In this document: piece by piece, positions 33,770-42,904 of the stretch | Numbering within the stretch: position 1 is the stretch's first letter | Layout of the letters: every line of letters begins with the position of its first letter | Assembly (NCBI GenBank): GCA_029861865.1 | Contig: JAOTYL010000005.1 | Span: forward strand, 1-64,000 | Length of the DNA: 64,000 nucleotides | DNA from: Myxococcales bacterium | GTDB lineage: Bacteria > Myxococcota_A > Polyangia > Polyangiales > Houyiibacteriaceae | Direction of reading: 5' to 3' | The notes under the pieces: generated by a model | Told to the model about the DNA's origin: nothing | What the model saw: the letters and a program-made list of their open reading frames with translations, nothing else | The model's database searches: none | Made by a program: the position numbers and the translations under genes

Positions 33770-36478
33770 TCAGCAAGGGGAAAAAGGCTGGGTTGGGTTG
33801 TCCAGTCGACGAAGCCGAGCTTGCGCGGCTGCCAGCCGGGCCCCCGGCAGCTGTGGGAGTGGACAAGAGACGAAATCGAGGCCGAGCTCCTCGCAGATCT
33901 CGATCGACCCGGGGTGGCCGCCCTGGTCGCCGCACAGGCCGGCCACGAGGGTTGGGCGCACCGCCTTGGCACGTTCGAGAGCGATTCGGATGAGCTCTGC
34001 GACTCGGTCGTCGAGGTGCGTGAAAGGGTCGTGGCCTAGCAGACCGAGCTCGTCGAGATACTTGGGAAGAAACCGGCTCGCGTCCTCCCGGCTGATGCCG
34101 AGCGCCGCTTGGGTGAGGTCATTGCCGCCAAACGAAAAAACCTCCGTCAATCGCGCGATCTCTTCGGCCGCTAGACATGCGCGGGGAAGCTCGATCATGG
34201 TGCCGACGCGGCAGGTGAAGAGGTGCTGCGGCTCGCTGAAGACCTGCTTTTCGACCGCGTGCAAGATCTGACAGACCGCTTCGACCTCCGTTGCGAAAGC
34301 AACCATTGGAACGAGCACTTCGAGCTCGACCGCCAAGCCTCGCTCGACACAGTCGCGTGCGGCAAACAGCATTGCCCGAAGCTGCATGTCATAGAGGCCA
34401 GGCACGGTCAGGCCCGAACGAACACCACGGTGACCGAACGCGGGATTAGATTCGCCATTGCGGACCGCGGACTTGCGTATCTCGTGCGGTTCGAGGCCGA
34501 GCTCCTCGGCGAGAGCTTCGATCGCGCTTTCCTCGCGTGGCATGAACTCCTCGAGTGTTCGGTCGAGAAGGCGGATGGTCACGGGCCTCCCGTCCATCGC
34601 TTCGAAGAACTCGACAAAGTCGTCGCGTTGGACACGTTCGAGCTCAGCGAGCCACCGCGCCCGCTGCTCGCTATCGAGCGCCAGCAACGCACATCGCATC
34701 GCGAACAAACGGTCCTGCGCGAAGAACATGTGCTCCGTTCGGCACAGGCCGACGCCTTCGGCCCCGTAGCTCAGCGCAGCGCGCGCGGCGTGGGGTGTGT
34801 CCGCTTCTGCGTAGACGCGCATCCGCCGTGCTCGATCGGCCCAGGTCATCAGCTCCTCGAGCTCGTCGACCGTCGTCGAAGCCATGACATCGAGCGCCCC
34901 GGTGTAGACATTGCCCGTCGACCCGTCGAGAGTCAGCAAGTCGCCCTCGCGAAGCGGCTGGGCCATCGCATTGGCATCATCGATGCGAACGGTGCGCTCG
35001 CGGAGGTTGATGTCGAGCCCTCCGCATCCGACGACACAGCACTTTCCCAAACCACGGGCCACCACTGCAGCGTGCGACGTCATTCCACCCGTGGCGGTCA
35101 CGACCCCCTTGGCGACCCTCATTCCGTGTATGTCGTCCGCGCTGGTCTCCTGGCGCACCAAGATGACGTCTTGGCCTTCGGCGACCCATCGGACGGCGTC
35201 ATCGGCGTCGAAGACGATGCGACCGGATGCAGCACCGGGGCTTGCGGGCAGCCCAACGGCAAGCGGTTCAATCCCCTGCGCCGAGAGCTCCGCGGTTCGG
35301 GGGAGCCTCGCTTGGAGAAGCTGTTCCAGCGATCTTGCATCGACTCGGAGCAATGCGTCCCGCTTGGTGAGGACGCCCTCGCGCACCATGTCGACGGCCA
35401 CACGGACGGCAGCCCGTGCGGTACGCTTCGCGGTTCGTGTCTGCAACAGATACGGGCTGCCGTCTTCGACGGTGAACTCGATGTCCTGCATGTCGCCGAA
35501 ATGTCTCTCGAGCGCGGCGCAATAGTCGGAGATTGCCTCGAATGCCTCGGGTACAGATCGCTCTAGGCTGTCGCCCTCCCTGCCCGGTGCAGAAGCCTTC
35601 GCGGTGAGCGCAACCGGCGTCCGGATACCTGCAACGACGTCCTCGCCCTGAGCGTTCGGCAGAAACTCGCCGTAGAGCTCTTTGTCGCCGTTCGACGGAT
35701 TGCGGGTGAACGCTACCCCCGAGCCACTACGAGACCCCGTGTTGCCGAACACCATTGCCTGAACCGTGCATGCGGTACCGGGGGCATCGTCGATCCTTTG
35801 CATGCGACGGTAGCGAACGGCCCTGGCATTGTCCCACGAATCGAAAACGGCCGCCGCTGCGTCCCAGAGCTGCCTCTTCACGTCTTGCGGGAAAGGGTCA
35901 GCACCTTTCTCGATGACCGAGAGGTAGGAGCCGATCAGTTCTTGTAACGCGCTGACAGGAAGCTCCGAATCGAGCATCCGAGGGTGGCCGAGATCGGTCT
36001 TGAGGTCGCCGAGCAGGGTTTGAAACCGATCGGCGCCAATGCCACGAACGACCGTTCCATACATCTGGAGCAACCGGCGATAGGCATCGAGGGCAAATCG
36101 CTCGTCGCCGTGGGCTCTGGCCAGACCCTCGAGCGTTTCGTCGTTGAGGCCGACATTGAGCAAGGTATCCATCATGCCTGGCATCGAGACTGGGGCTCCG
36201 GAACGGACCGACACGAGGAGAGGCTGGTCAGCGTCGCCGAAACCACGTTGCAGTTGCTCTTCGATCGCACCAACGGCCGCATCGACCGCCGCCTGCAAGC
36301 CGTCGGGCCACGCATCGTCACGGCGGTAGGCCGCACCGACCTCGGTCGTGAGCGTGAACCCTGGCGGCACCGGAATTCCAAGCGCCGTCATCTCGTGGAG
36401 TCCAGACGCCTTGGTGCCCAGAAGCTGCAGCCGGGCCTCGGGCTCGAGCGAGGCGTCAAGCGGGTACAGCAGGGTCAC
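33770..36478 (-). CDS. ppdK: Pyruvate, phosphate dikinase
   Basis: 902 residues from a GTG at 36478, overlapping the glyS end by 23 bases. It interconverts pyruvate and phosphoenolpyruvate with ATP and phosphate. The N-terminal ATP-grasp part (GTKASGLHEMTALGIPVPPGF; SVRSGAPVSMPGMMDTLLN), the phosphohistidine domain (GGMTSHAAVVARGLGK) and the C-terminal PEP barrel (GVGLCRTEHMF, then GRPVTIRLLD) are in order. Near the end, FVSCPLPQLPGARLAAAQA keeps the catalytic Cys, but the block after it differs from the common SPYRVPIARLAAA. The glyQ-glyS-ppdK order is frequent in delta-type genomes. Confidence 0.94.
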   Translation of the reverse strand: MTLLYPLDASLEPEARLQLLGTKASGLHEMTALGIPVPPGFTLTTEVGAAYRRDDAWPDGLQAAVDAAVGAIEEQLQRGFGDADQPLLVSVRSGAPVSMPGMMDTLLNVGLNDETLEGLARAHGDERFALDAYRRLLQMYGTVVRGIGADRFQTLLGDLKTDLGHPRMLDSELPVSALQELIGSYLSVIEKGADPFPQDVKRQLWDAAAAVFDSWDNARAVRYRRMQRIDDAPGTACTVQAMVFGNTGSRSGSGVAFTRNPSNGDKELYGEFLPNAQGEDVVAGIRTPVALTAKASAPGREGDSLERSVPEAFEAISDYCAALERHFGDMQDIEFTVEDGSPYLLQTRTAKRTARAAVRVAVDMVREGVLTKRDALLRVDARSLEQLLQARLPRTAELSAQGIEPLAVGLPASPGAASGRIVFDADDAVRWVAEGQDVILVRQETSADDIHGMRVAKGVVTATGGMTSHAAVVARGLGKCCVVGCGGLDINLRERTVRIDDANAMAQPLREGDLLTLDGSTGNVYTGALDVMASTTVDELEELMTWADRARRMRVYAEADTPHAARAALSYGAEGVGLCRTEHMFFAQDRLFAMRCALLALDSEQRARWLAELERVQRDDFVEFFEAMDGRPVTIRLLDRTLEEFMPREESAIEALAEELGLEPHEIRKSAVRNGESNPAFGHRGVRSGLTVPGLYDMQLRAMLFAARDCVERGLAVELEVLVPMVAFATEVEAVCQILHAVEKQVFSEPQHLFTCRVGTMIELPRACLAAEEIARLTEVFSFGGNDLTQAALGISREDASRFLPKYLDELGLLGHDPFTHLDDRVAELIRIALERAKAVRPTLVAGLCGDQGGHPGSIEICEELGLDFVSCPLPQLPGARLAAAQARLRRLDNPTQPFSPC

Positions 36479-38564
36479 GACGCTCCAACTTTGTCGCAAG
36501 CTGGTGGAAGTGCGCAATCCCGTTGACCGTATCCGCGATTTCCCCGAGCAAACGGAGGCGGTTTTCACGGACCTCGGCGTCGTCCACCATCACGAAAACC
36601 TCGTCGAAGAAGCGGTCGATCGGTGCGCCGAGCTCCTTGGCGACCAGCTTGAGGGCCTCCGCGTAGTGCCGTTTCGTGGTCGCCTCTCGAATCTGGTCGC
36701 GAACGGTGATGAACCGGTTCGCTAGCTCACTCTCCGGGCCTGGTTCCAACAGGCTTGGGTCGACCACGCCGCGGGCGCTCTCTTTGGTGATGTTGAAGGC
36801 GCGCTTGAACGCGATCGCGAGCGCCTCGAATTCCGGTGCGGCGCGAACCTCGGCAACCGCGTCCATTCGAGTGCGAAGGTCTCGCATCGAGCCACCCTGC
36901 CAGGCGCCAATACACGCGTCGACCACGTCGCCTTCATAGTGATCCCTGGCGAGCACCCGGATACGTCCCCGAAAAAACTCGTCGAGCGTTGTGCGGGTCT
37001 GGTCGGCTGGTGCCAGGTCCGCATCGCCCGCGTATTGAGCATGGGCCTGGTCGATGATCATCCGCAGGTCGACGTCGATGGGGCCTTCGAGCGCGATTCG
37101 AACGATGCCGAGCGCGGCGCGACGAAGGGCAAACGGGTCGGCGGAGCCGCTCGGCACGAGGCCGATTCCGAAACAGCCGACGAGCGTGTCGATTCGATCG
37201 GCCACTGCGACGATCGCACCAATGAGCTGATCGGGCACGTCGTCGTCGGCGCCTTGAGGCCGATAGTGATCCCGAATGGCGTCGGCGACCGCGGGGTCGA
37301 TCCCCTCTCGAAGCGCGTACCAGCGGCCCATCTCACCCTGGAGCTCTGGAAACTCGTATACGATGAGCGTCTCGAGATCGGCTTTGCAGAGCCGAGCGGC
37401 CTCTCCTGCGGCGTTCGCGTCGGCTCCCACCCGATCGGCGAGAGCCCGTGCGTTGCCTTCGATCCGGCGAACCTTAGCTCCCATCGTACCGAGCTTCGAT
37501 TGAAAAACGACCGACTCGAGCTTTCGCAGCCTGTCCAACAGAGGGGCTTTTTGATCCTCCTCGACGAAGAAGCGTGCGTCGGCCAACCGGGCACGAAGCA
37601 CGCGATCGTTGCCGGTTGTGATGGTTTGCGGGTCCTCCGCAGTGTTGACGACGTTGAGATAGGCTGCCATCAGCTCGCCACCTTCGCTGGCGCGGACCGC
37701 GAAGTAACGTTGATGGTCGCGCATGACCGCGATGACGACTTGGTCTGGGAGCGCGAGGAAGGCGTCGTCGTAGCTGCCGGGCACCACGAAGGGCTCTTCG
37801 ACCAAAGATACACATTCGTCGGCCAGAAACGCGTCCGGCTCGAGGATGCCTCCGAGCGACTTGGCCGACCGCACGAGCGCGTCGAGCATGTGTTGCCGAC
37901 GGACGTCGAGCTCGACCACCACGTGTGCAGCCGCGAGCGCGTCGACATAGCTCGTGGCGTCCCGGAGCTCGAAGGTCTGTGGTGCGAGGAATCGGTGGCC
38001 CCGAGTGGTCCGTCCCGATCTCACCCCCGCATACTCGAAGTCGACGACCGCGCTTCCGAGCAGCGATACGATCCAATGAATCGGTCGGCCAAAGGCGATG
38101 TCTCCACTTCCCCAACGCATCGTTTTCGGGAACGTGATTTGCGCGCAAAGCCGAGGGAGGATTTCGCGGAGCACTTCGTCGGTTGGCCTTCCGGGCTCAT
38201 GGATCTCGACGCTGACGTAGTCTCCCTTTTCGGTGGTCCGCTTGCGGAGGGCATCGACCTCCACGCCGTGCTTCTTTGCAAAGCCGACCGCCGCTTTCCT
38301 CGGTGTTCCGTCCTGGTCGAAGGCGGCGTTCCACGGTGGGCCAACCACCGTTTCTTGGCGGTCCGATTGCGTCGCAAACAAACCGCGCACGCGAAGAGCC
38401 AGCCGCCGTGGCGTGCCCATCGTGGTGACGTCCAGGCTACTCGAGCCGAGGCGAGCTTGCCGAATGAGGTCGTTCCCAGCCTGTTCCATCGAACGCAGGC
38501 CGTGCGTCACGAACGACGAGGGCAGCTCTTCGGTGCCAATCTCCAGCAAAAACTCGGCGGACAT
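36456..38564 (-). CDS. glyS: Glycine-tRNA ligase beta subunit
   Basis: 702 residues, usual length. With GlyQ it forms the alpha2beta2 bacterial glycyl-tRNA synthetase. The N-terminus MSAEFLLEIGTEELPSSFV, MGTPRRLALRVRGL, VVGPPWNAAFD and GFAKKHGV are GlyS signatures. The HD-like central part and the C-terminal anticodon-binding region (about 590-700, with FFDEVFVMVDD) are present. It starts 48 bases after glyQ ends and overlaps ppdK. Confidence 0.96.
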   Translation of the reverse strand: MSAEFLLEIGTEELPSSFVTHGLRSMEQAGNDLIRQARLGSSSLDVTTMGTPRRLALRVRGLFATQSDRQETVVGPPWNAAFDQDGTPRKAAVGFAKKHGVEVDALRKRTTEKGDYVSVEIHEPGRPTDEVLREILPRLCAQITFPKTMRWGSGDIAFGRPIHWIVSLLGSAVVDFEYAGVRSGRTTRGHRFLAPQTFELRDATSYVDALAAAHVVVELDVRRQHMLDALVRSAKSLGGILEPDAFLADECVSLVEEPFVVPGSYDDAFLALPDQVVIAVMRDHQRYFAVRASEGGELMAAYLNVVNTAEDPQTITTGNDRVLRARLADARFFVEEDQKAPLLDRLRKLESVVFQSKLGTMGAKVRRIEGNARALADRVGADANAAGEAARLCKADLETLIVYEFPELQGEMGRWYALREGIDPAVADAIRDHYRPQGADDDVPDQLIGAIVAVADRIDTLVGCFGIGLVPSGSADPFALRRAALGIVRIALEGPIDVDLRMIIDQAHAQYAGDADLAPADQTRTTLDEFFRGRIRVLARDHYEGDVVDACIGAWQGGSMRDLRTRMDAVAEVRAAPEFEALAIAFKRAFNITKESARGVVDPSLLEPGPESELANRFITVRDQIREATTKRHYAEALKLVAKELGAPIDRFFDEVFVMVDDAEVRENRLRLLGEIADTVNGIAHFHQLATKLERRDPAVPA

Positions 38565-38612
38565 GGAGTGGCGTTGCTACCAGACCGGATCCACGCGCGC
38601 AATCGGGCACGT

Positions 38613-39551
38613 CTATTGGGCAGCGGCCGCTGGTCGGAGCAGCGGAAAGCCGAGAGCTTCTCTCTGGGCGTACCAAGACTCGGCCACCGCGCGGGCGATG
38701 AACCGGACCCGGCCGATATATCGCTGGCGCTCGGTCACACTGATGGCGCCGCGAGCATCGAGCACGTTGAAGTAGTGGCTGCACTTGATGACGGCATCGT
38801 AGGCAGGCAGCACGAGTCGCTCGAGCGGCTCACGATCGAATCGCAGCCCCCCCCCCTTCCCCTTTTTGTCGCTCAGTCCGAGCAATGCGCTCACTTGCGT
38901 CTCGTACTCTACGAACAGTCGGTCTTGGAGGTCGACGTTGGCCTGCTCGAAGTTGTAGGTGCTCCACTCCCACTCAGCGCGTTTATAGAGCTCGCCGTAT
39001 CGAATCCCGGTCGCCCACTCGAGCTCGTACACGTCGTCGACATCTTGAAGATACATGGCGATGCGTTCGAGGCCGTAGGTGAGCTCGCCGCTGACCGGCT
39101 TGCAGTCAATGCCGCCGCATTGCTGAAAATAAGTGAACTGGCTGATCTCGAGCCCGTCGAGCCAGACCTGCCAGCCGAGACCCCACGCGCCAAGCGTCGG
39201 TGACTCCCAATCGTCCTCGATGAACCTAATGTCGTGGCGTTTGGGATCGGTCCCGAGCGCGCGAAGGGACTCGAGGTAAAGGTCTTGAATCTCGATCGGT
39301 GAAGGCTTGAGGATCACTTGGTACTGATGGAACTGCTGAAGCCGGTTTGGATTCTCGCCGTAGCGTCCATCGGTCGGGCGGCGGCTCGGTTCTACGTAAG
39401 CCACGTTCCAAGGCTCAGGCCCGATGGCACGAAGAAACGTGTGCGGGTTGAACGTCCCGGCACCGACTTCGGAATTGTAGGGCTGGACGATCAGGCAGCC
39501 GTGCTCCGCCCAGAATCGCTCGAGCGCCAGAATGAGCTCCTGAAACGTCAC
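38613..39551 (-). CDS. glyQ: Glycine-tRNA ligase alpha subunit
   Basis: 312 residues, class II catalytic subunit. [20 protein letters not shown] starts it, followed by [39 protein letters not shown] and [20 protein letters not shown]. These are the invariant substrate-binding and dimer motifs. It overlaps scpB by four bases, so chromosome-condensation and glycine-activation genes share a transcript. Confidence 0.97.
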   Translation of the reverse strand: MTFQELILALERFWAEHGCLIVQPYNSEVGAGTFNPHTFLRAIGPEPWNVAYVEPSRRPTDGRYGENPNRLQQFHQYQVILKPSPIEIQDLYLESLRALGTDPKRHDIRFIEDDWESPTLGAWGLGWQVWLDGLEISQFTYFQQCGGIDCKPVSGELTYGLERIAMYLQDVDDVYELEWATGIRYGELYKRAEWEWSTYNFEQANVDLQDRLFVEYETQVSALLGLSDKKGKGGGLRFDREPLERLVLPAYDAVIKCSHYFNVLDARGAISVTERQRYIGRVRFIARAVAESWYAQREALGFPLLRPAAAAQ

Positions 39552-40324
39552 CCGTAGTCCTCTAAGTCGCCTTCCTCGTCCGCATCGTCCTCGTTCTCTT
39601 CTTTCTCTTCCGCGAGCCGGGCCGCATCTTCTTGTTCGCGAAGCTCGCGTTCGGCGGTTTGGAGGGCTTCGGTCGCGGCGATCTCCGCTGCTGCCAGGTC
39701 GATCGACTCGCCGGTCTTGAGCTCGAAGAGCGCCTTGTGCTCTTCGGTCAAGTCGCTGAACTCCTGAAGTGTAGGCAGGTCTTGAAGGGTGCTCAGCCCG
39801 AAGAACTCCAAGAACCGGGCCGTGGTCCCATACACCAGTGGTCGACCAGGCTCGTCTTTTCGACCGAGAATCTTGATCAAGCTCCGCTCGGCGAGCATGC
39901 GAAGGGCCGAGCCGGAATCGACCCCTCGAACGTTGTCCACTTCGGGACGCGTGATCGGCTGTCGGTAGGCGACGATGGCCAAGGTTTCGAGCTGAGCACG
40001 CGTCAAACGTAGGGGCTTCGGCGCAACGAAGGTCTTCACGAACTCGGCGCTGTCGGCCGCTGAACGGAACTGGTACCCCCCGGCGATGAAGTAAAGACGG
40101 ACGCCTCGGTCCTGGTAGTCCGCGACCAACTCATCCAAAAGGGGCTGCACCTCCGCGATGCTCGCATGTGCGCTCCGGGCGAGGCGCTTGGCCGAGACGG
40201 GCCTCTCGGAGACGAAAATCAGGCTCTCGAGCACGTTCTTCAACACGGAAGAGGTGTGCGACAGCGGAAGGGGGGCGCCATTTTCGTCATTGGCGGTTTC
40301 GGTTGGTCGGTGGGGTTGGTTCAT
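39548..40324 (-). CDS. scpB: Segregation and condensation protein B
   Basis: 258 residues from the ATG at 40324 (ATGA overlap with scpA). ScpB is the winged-helix partner of ScpA in the SMC condensin. [27 protein letters not shown]-like [23 protein letters not shown] and [20 protein letters not shown] match the two winged helices. A Glu/Asp-rich tail (last 50 residues) is typical of delta-type ScpB. No smc gene lies in the window. Confidence 0.94.
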   Translation of the reverse strand: MNQPHRPTETANDENGAPLPLSHTSSVLKNVLESLIFVSERPVSAKRLARSAHASIAEVQPLLDELVADYQDRGVRLYFIAGGYQFRSAADSAEFVKTFVAPKPLRLTRAQLETLAIVAYRQPITRPEVDNVRGVDSGSALRMLAERSLIKILGRKDEPGRPLVYGTTARFLEFFGLSTLQDLPTLQEFSDLTEEHKALFELKTGESIDLAAAEIAATEALQTAERELREQEDAARLAEEKEENEDDADEEGDLEDYG

Positions 40325-41259
40325 GACTTCAGCTCGTCCTCGATCCATCCGTGGTCTGCAGACGAGCCGGCCGGCACGATGACAGACGCACGTCGCTCTC
40401 CTTGCGGTTCGTTCATGTCCGGGGCTTCATACCCCGAGAGCGTTCGCGCCACGTCTTCGGGCACCAGGGGCTCGCCGTCTTCGTCGAGCAGAGTGTACTC
40501 GAGGTAGATCGGCTCTTCATGGTCGGTTTGGTAGATGCTGGCGAGGCGTATTCTGGCCATCTCGAGGAGGGCGAGGAAGGTGACCACGAGCTCGTAGGAC
40601 GTGCTGACCCCCTCGAAGAGCTCATCGAAGCGACAGCGACGCCGCTCGCGCAGCAATTCGACCAGCTCGCCGATGCGCTCCTGGATTGTCATCCGTTCGG
40701 CATCCACCTCGAGGGCGATCCCCGCATTGATGCGTTTGGCGACCTCTTTGAGCGCGTCGATGAGCTTGAAGACGCTGAACTTCGCAAGGGACGGCGCGGC
40801 GTCCGAAGTCGGAGTCGGGGAACGACGTGAAAACACGTCACGGCCCGCGATCGCACGGGCACCCAGATCTTCCGCGACCCGCTTGTACTTTTGATACTCG
40901 AGCAGACGCCGGATCAGCTCGGCCCTGGGATCGCCCTCCTCGATGTCTTCGTCGTCCTGGTCCTCGGGCAGCCTGGGCAGGAGCATCTTGCTCTTGATGT
41001 GCGCCAACGTGGCCGCCATCACGAGGTATTCCGAGGCGATGTCGAGGTTCAACTCTTTCATCAACCCGAGGTATTCCAGGTACTTATCGGTGATGAAGGC
41101 GATCGGCAGATCGAGGACATCGAGCTCGTGCTTGCGGATCAGATGCAGCAGCAGATCGAGCGGCCCTTCGAAGTTGGGCAGCGCGATCCGGAAGTTGGGG
41201 TCCAGAGCCTCCGGCACGGTTTGGGCATCTTGGGCCGGCATGGGACTGGGCTCGGTCAT
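40321..41259 (-). CDS. scpA: Segregation and condensation protein A (kleisin)
   Basis: 312 residues from the ATG at 41259. A TTG at 41298 would give a four-base overlap with bcp and 13 extra residues, so the start is uncertain. The kleisin N-terminus FEGPLDLLLHLIRKHELDVLDLPIAFIT and LVMAATLAHIKSKMLLP bind the SMC neck. The C-terminal winged helix (VTFLALLEMARIRLASIYQTD) binds the SMC cap. It bridges SMC heads for chromosome compaction. Confidence 0.94.
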   Translation of the reverse strand: MTEPSPMPAQDAQTVPEALDPNFRIALPNFEGPLDLLLHLIRKHELDVLDLPIAFITDKYLEYLGLMKELNLDIASEYLVMAATLAHIKSKMLLPRLPEDQDDEDIEEGDPRAELIRRLLEYQKYKRVAEDLGARAIAGRDVFSRRSPTPTSDAAPSLAKFSVFKLIDALKEVAKRINAGIALEVDAERMTIQERIGELVELLRERRRCRFDELFEGVSTSYELVVTFLALLEMARIRLASIYQTDHEEPIYLEYTLLDEDGEPLVPEDVARTLSGYEAPDMNEPQGERRASVIVPAGSSADHGWIEDELKS

Positions 41260-41294
41260 CGCAGTCGAACCATGCGCTCCAAGGCTCCCAGGTG

Positions 41295-41765
41295 TCAATT
41301 GCTACGGGCGTCGTCGAGGGCTTCAAGAACCTCGTCGACGTGCCCGTTTACCTTCACCTTCGGGAAGTGCTTGATCACCTTCCCATCGGGCCCGATCAGC
41401 ACCGTCGAGCGAATGATCCCCATCGACTTCTTGCCGTACATGTTCTTTTCACCCCACGCGTCATACTTCTCGAGCATCTCGCCGTCAGGGTCGCTCAAGA
41501 GCGGGAACTTGAGCTTGTATTTGTCGGCGAACTTACAATGCGACGCGATCGAATCTTTGCTGACCCCGATCACCACGGCGTCTCGAGCCTTGATTTTTCG
41601 TAGCGCTTTGTTGAAGTCGTTGGCCTCGGTGGTGCACCCAGGCGTGTTGTCTCGGGGGTAGAAGTAGATGATTGCGTACTTACCAGCCAAGTCTTTGAGA
41701 GCGACCTTGCCGCCATCGGAGGACTCGAGACTGAACGCGGGCGCCTTACGGCCTTCTCGGATCAT
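41295..41765 (-). CDS. bcp: Thiol peroxidase of the BCP/PrxQ family
   Basis: 156 residues, thioredoxin fold. It reduces hydroperoxides using the peroxidatic Cys44 in YPRDNTPGCTTEA. The resolving Cys found five residues later in E. coli Bcp is absent (Asn49). Another Cys occurs near residue 83 (SHCKFADKY). It may therefore work as a 1-Cys or atypical 2-Cys enzyme. Last gene upstream of the scpA-scpB-glyQ-glyS-ppdK run and probably its first cistron. Confidence 0.93.
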   Translation of the reverse strand: MIREGRKAPAFSLESSDGGKVALKDLAGKYAIIYFYPRDNTPGCTTEANDFNKALRKIKARDAVVIGVSKDSIASHCKFADKYKLKFPLLSDPDGEMLEKYDAWGEKNMYGKKSMGIIRSTVLIGPDGKVIKHFPKVKVNGHVDEVLEALDDARSN

Positions 41766-41858
41766 GGAGAGCCCTGTATTGCGGGTTTGCGTGCGGTGTC
41801 AACGTCCGAGAAGCCCGAGGAACTTGGTTTCTGAGCGACCGGGCACCAAGATCGAGCC

Positions 41859-42536
41859 ATGACCACCCGGACTCTGATCGTGGGCGACGTTCACGGTTGC
41901 AGAGAGGAGCTCGAGGACCTCTTGCGCGAGTCGGGCTGGGAGGAGGGAGATCAGCTGGTCTTCGTCGGAGATTTGGTCGCCAAGGGTCCGGATTCACGCG
42001 GGGTTGTCCGGCTATCCCGTAAGCTCGAAGCCCGGGCCGTGCGGGGGAACCACGATCAGCATTGCCTCCGATGGTGGGATGCCAAGCAACTTGGAGGGCC
42101 GCTCCCCGAGCTTCGCGATGCCCACCAGGTGGTCGCGGACCAGCTCGAGGAGGAGGATTGGATCTGGCTCGCGGCCCACCCCGTGTGGCTCGAGCTTCCC
42201 GAGCACGACGCGCTGGTGGTCCATGCCGGGCTGCTCCCAGACCTGCCTCTCGAAGACCAAGACCCCGACGACTTGATGAACATGCGCAGTATCCTGGACG
42301 ACGGCACTGCATCCAGCGACTACGATGAAGGGGAGCCATGGGCGTCGCTTTGGCCCGGGCCGCGGCTCGTGCTGTTTGGGCACGACGCCATACGCGGCCT
42401 TCAGCGTTACCCTCATGCATTCGGCCTCGACACCGGATGTGTCTACGGGGGCTGGCTGACCGGGCTCTGGCTTCCCGGCCGCGATCTCGTCTCGGTGCCT
42501 GCGCGCGCGACCTGGGCCCAGCCGGGGGAGAGCTAG
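41859..42536 (+). CDS. Metallophosphoesterase, ApaH/PrpE-like
   Basis: 225 residues. The five calcineurin-type metal motifs are present: GDVHG (9-13), GDLVAKGPDS (37-46), GNHDQH (63-68), the HAGL segment and GHDAIRG. Members are Ser/Thr or diadenosine-polyphosphate phosphatases; substrate class cannot be settled here, though the VHAGLLP segment is ApaH-like. It is followed one base later by a Rieske gene, so the two are co-translated. Cytoplasmic, no signal. Confidence 0.88.
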   Translation: MTTRTLIVGDVHGCREELEDLLRESGWEEGDQLVFVGDLVAKGPDSRGVVRLSRKLEARAVRGNHDQHCLRWWDAKQLGGPLPELRDAHQVVADQLEEEDWIWLAAHPVWLELPEHDALVVHAGLLPDLPLEDQDPDDLMNMRSILDDGTASSDYDEGEPWASLWPGPRLVLFGHDAIRGLQRYPHAFGLDTGCVYGGWLTGLWLPGRDLVSVPARATWAQPGES

Positions 42537-42537
42537 G

Positions 42538-42888
42538 GTGGCGGAGGTCTTCGTATGCGCAGCGGACGAGCTGACCACCGGGGTCATCCGGTCCGCACAT
42601 CTCGGCCACGACGACAGCGGGTTGCCGATCATGGCCCTCGTTCTGCGCGACGAAACCGGGGCGGTGCGGGCGTATCGAAACCTCTGCAGGCATCTCCCGG
42701 TTCCGCTCGATGGTGGAACGGGCGAGTTGCTGAGCAAAGACGGAGCCCATCTCATCTGCGGGACCCACGGCGCCACCTATCGGTTGATCGATGGGTACTG
42801 CGTTGAAGGCCCTTGCGAAGGCCTCGCGCTTCAGCGTTTGTATTGCCGCGAGCGCGATGGCGATCTCTACGTGTCAAACTCGCCTTGA
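42538..42888 (+). CDS. Rieske [2Fe-2S] ferredoxin-like protein
   Basis: 116 residues from a GTG one base after the phosphoesterase stop. The cluster ligands are Cys50-Arg-His52 and Cys74-Gly-Thr-His77, with the usual spacing, and the flanking LDGGTGELLSKDG and GATYRLIDG fit a soluble Rieske ferredoxin. No membrane anchor and no oxygenase partner nearby. Its link with a phosphoesterase is unusual. Confidence 0.85.
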   Translation: MAEVFVCAADELTTGVIRSAHLGHDDSGLPIMALVLRDETGAVRAYRNLCRHLPVPLDGGTGELLSKDGAHLICGTHGATYRLIDGYCVEGPCEGLALQRLYCRERDGDLYVSNSP

Positions 42889-42904
42889 TTCCGGGTCCGC
42901 TGCG

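Noticed and set aside
36939-39203. Very long plus-strand frame opposite glyS and glyQ
   Set aside because: Antisense to two unmistakable glycyl-tRNA synthetase subunits; an effect of high GC3.
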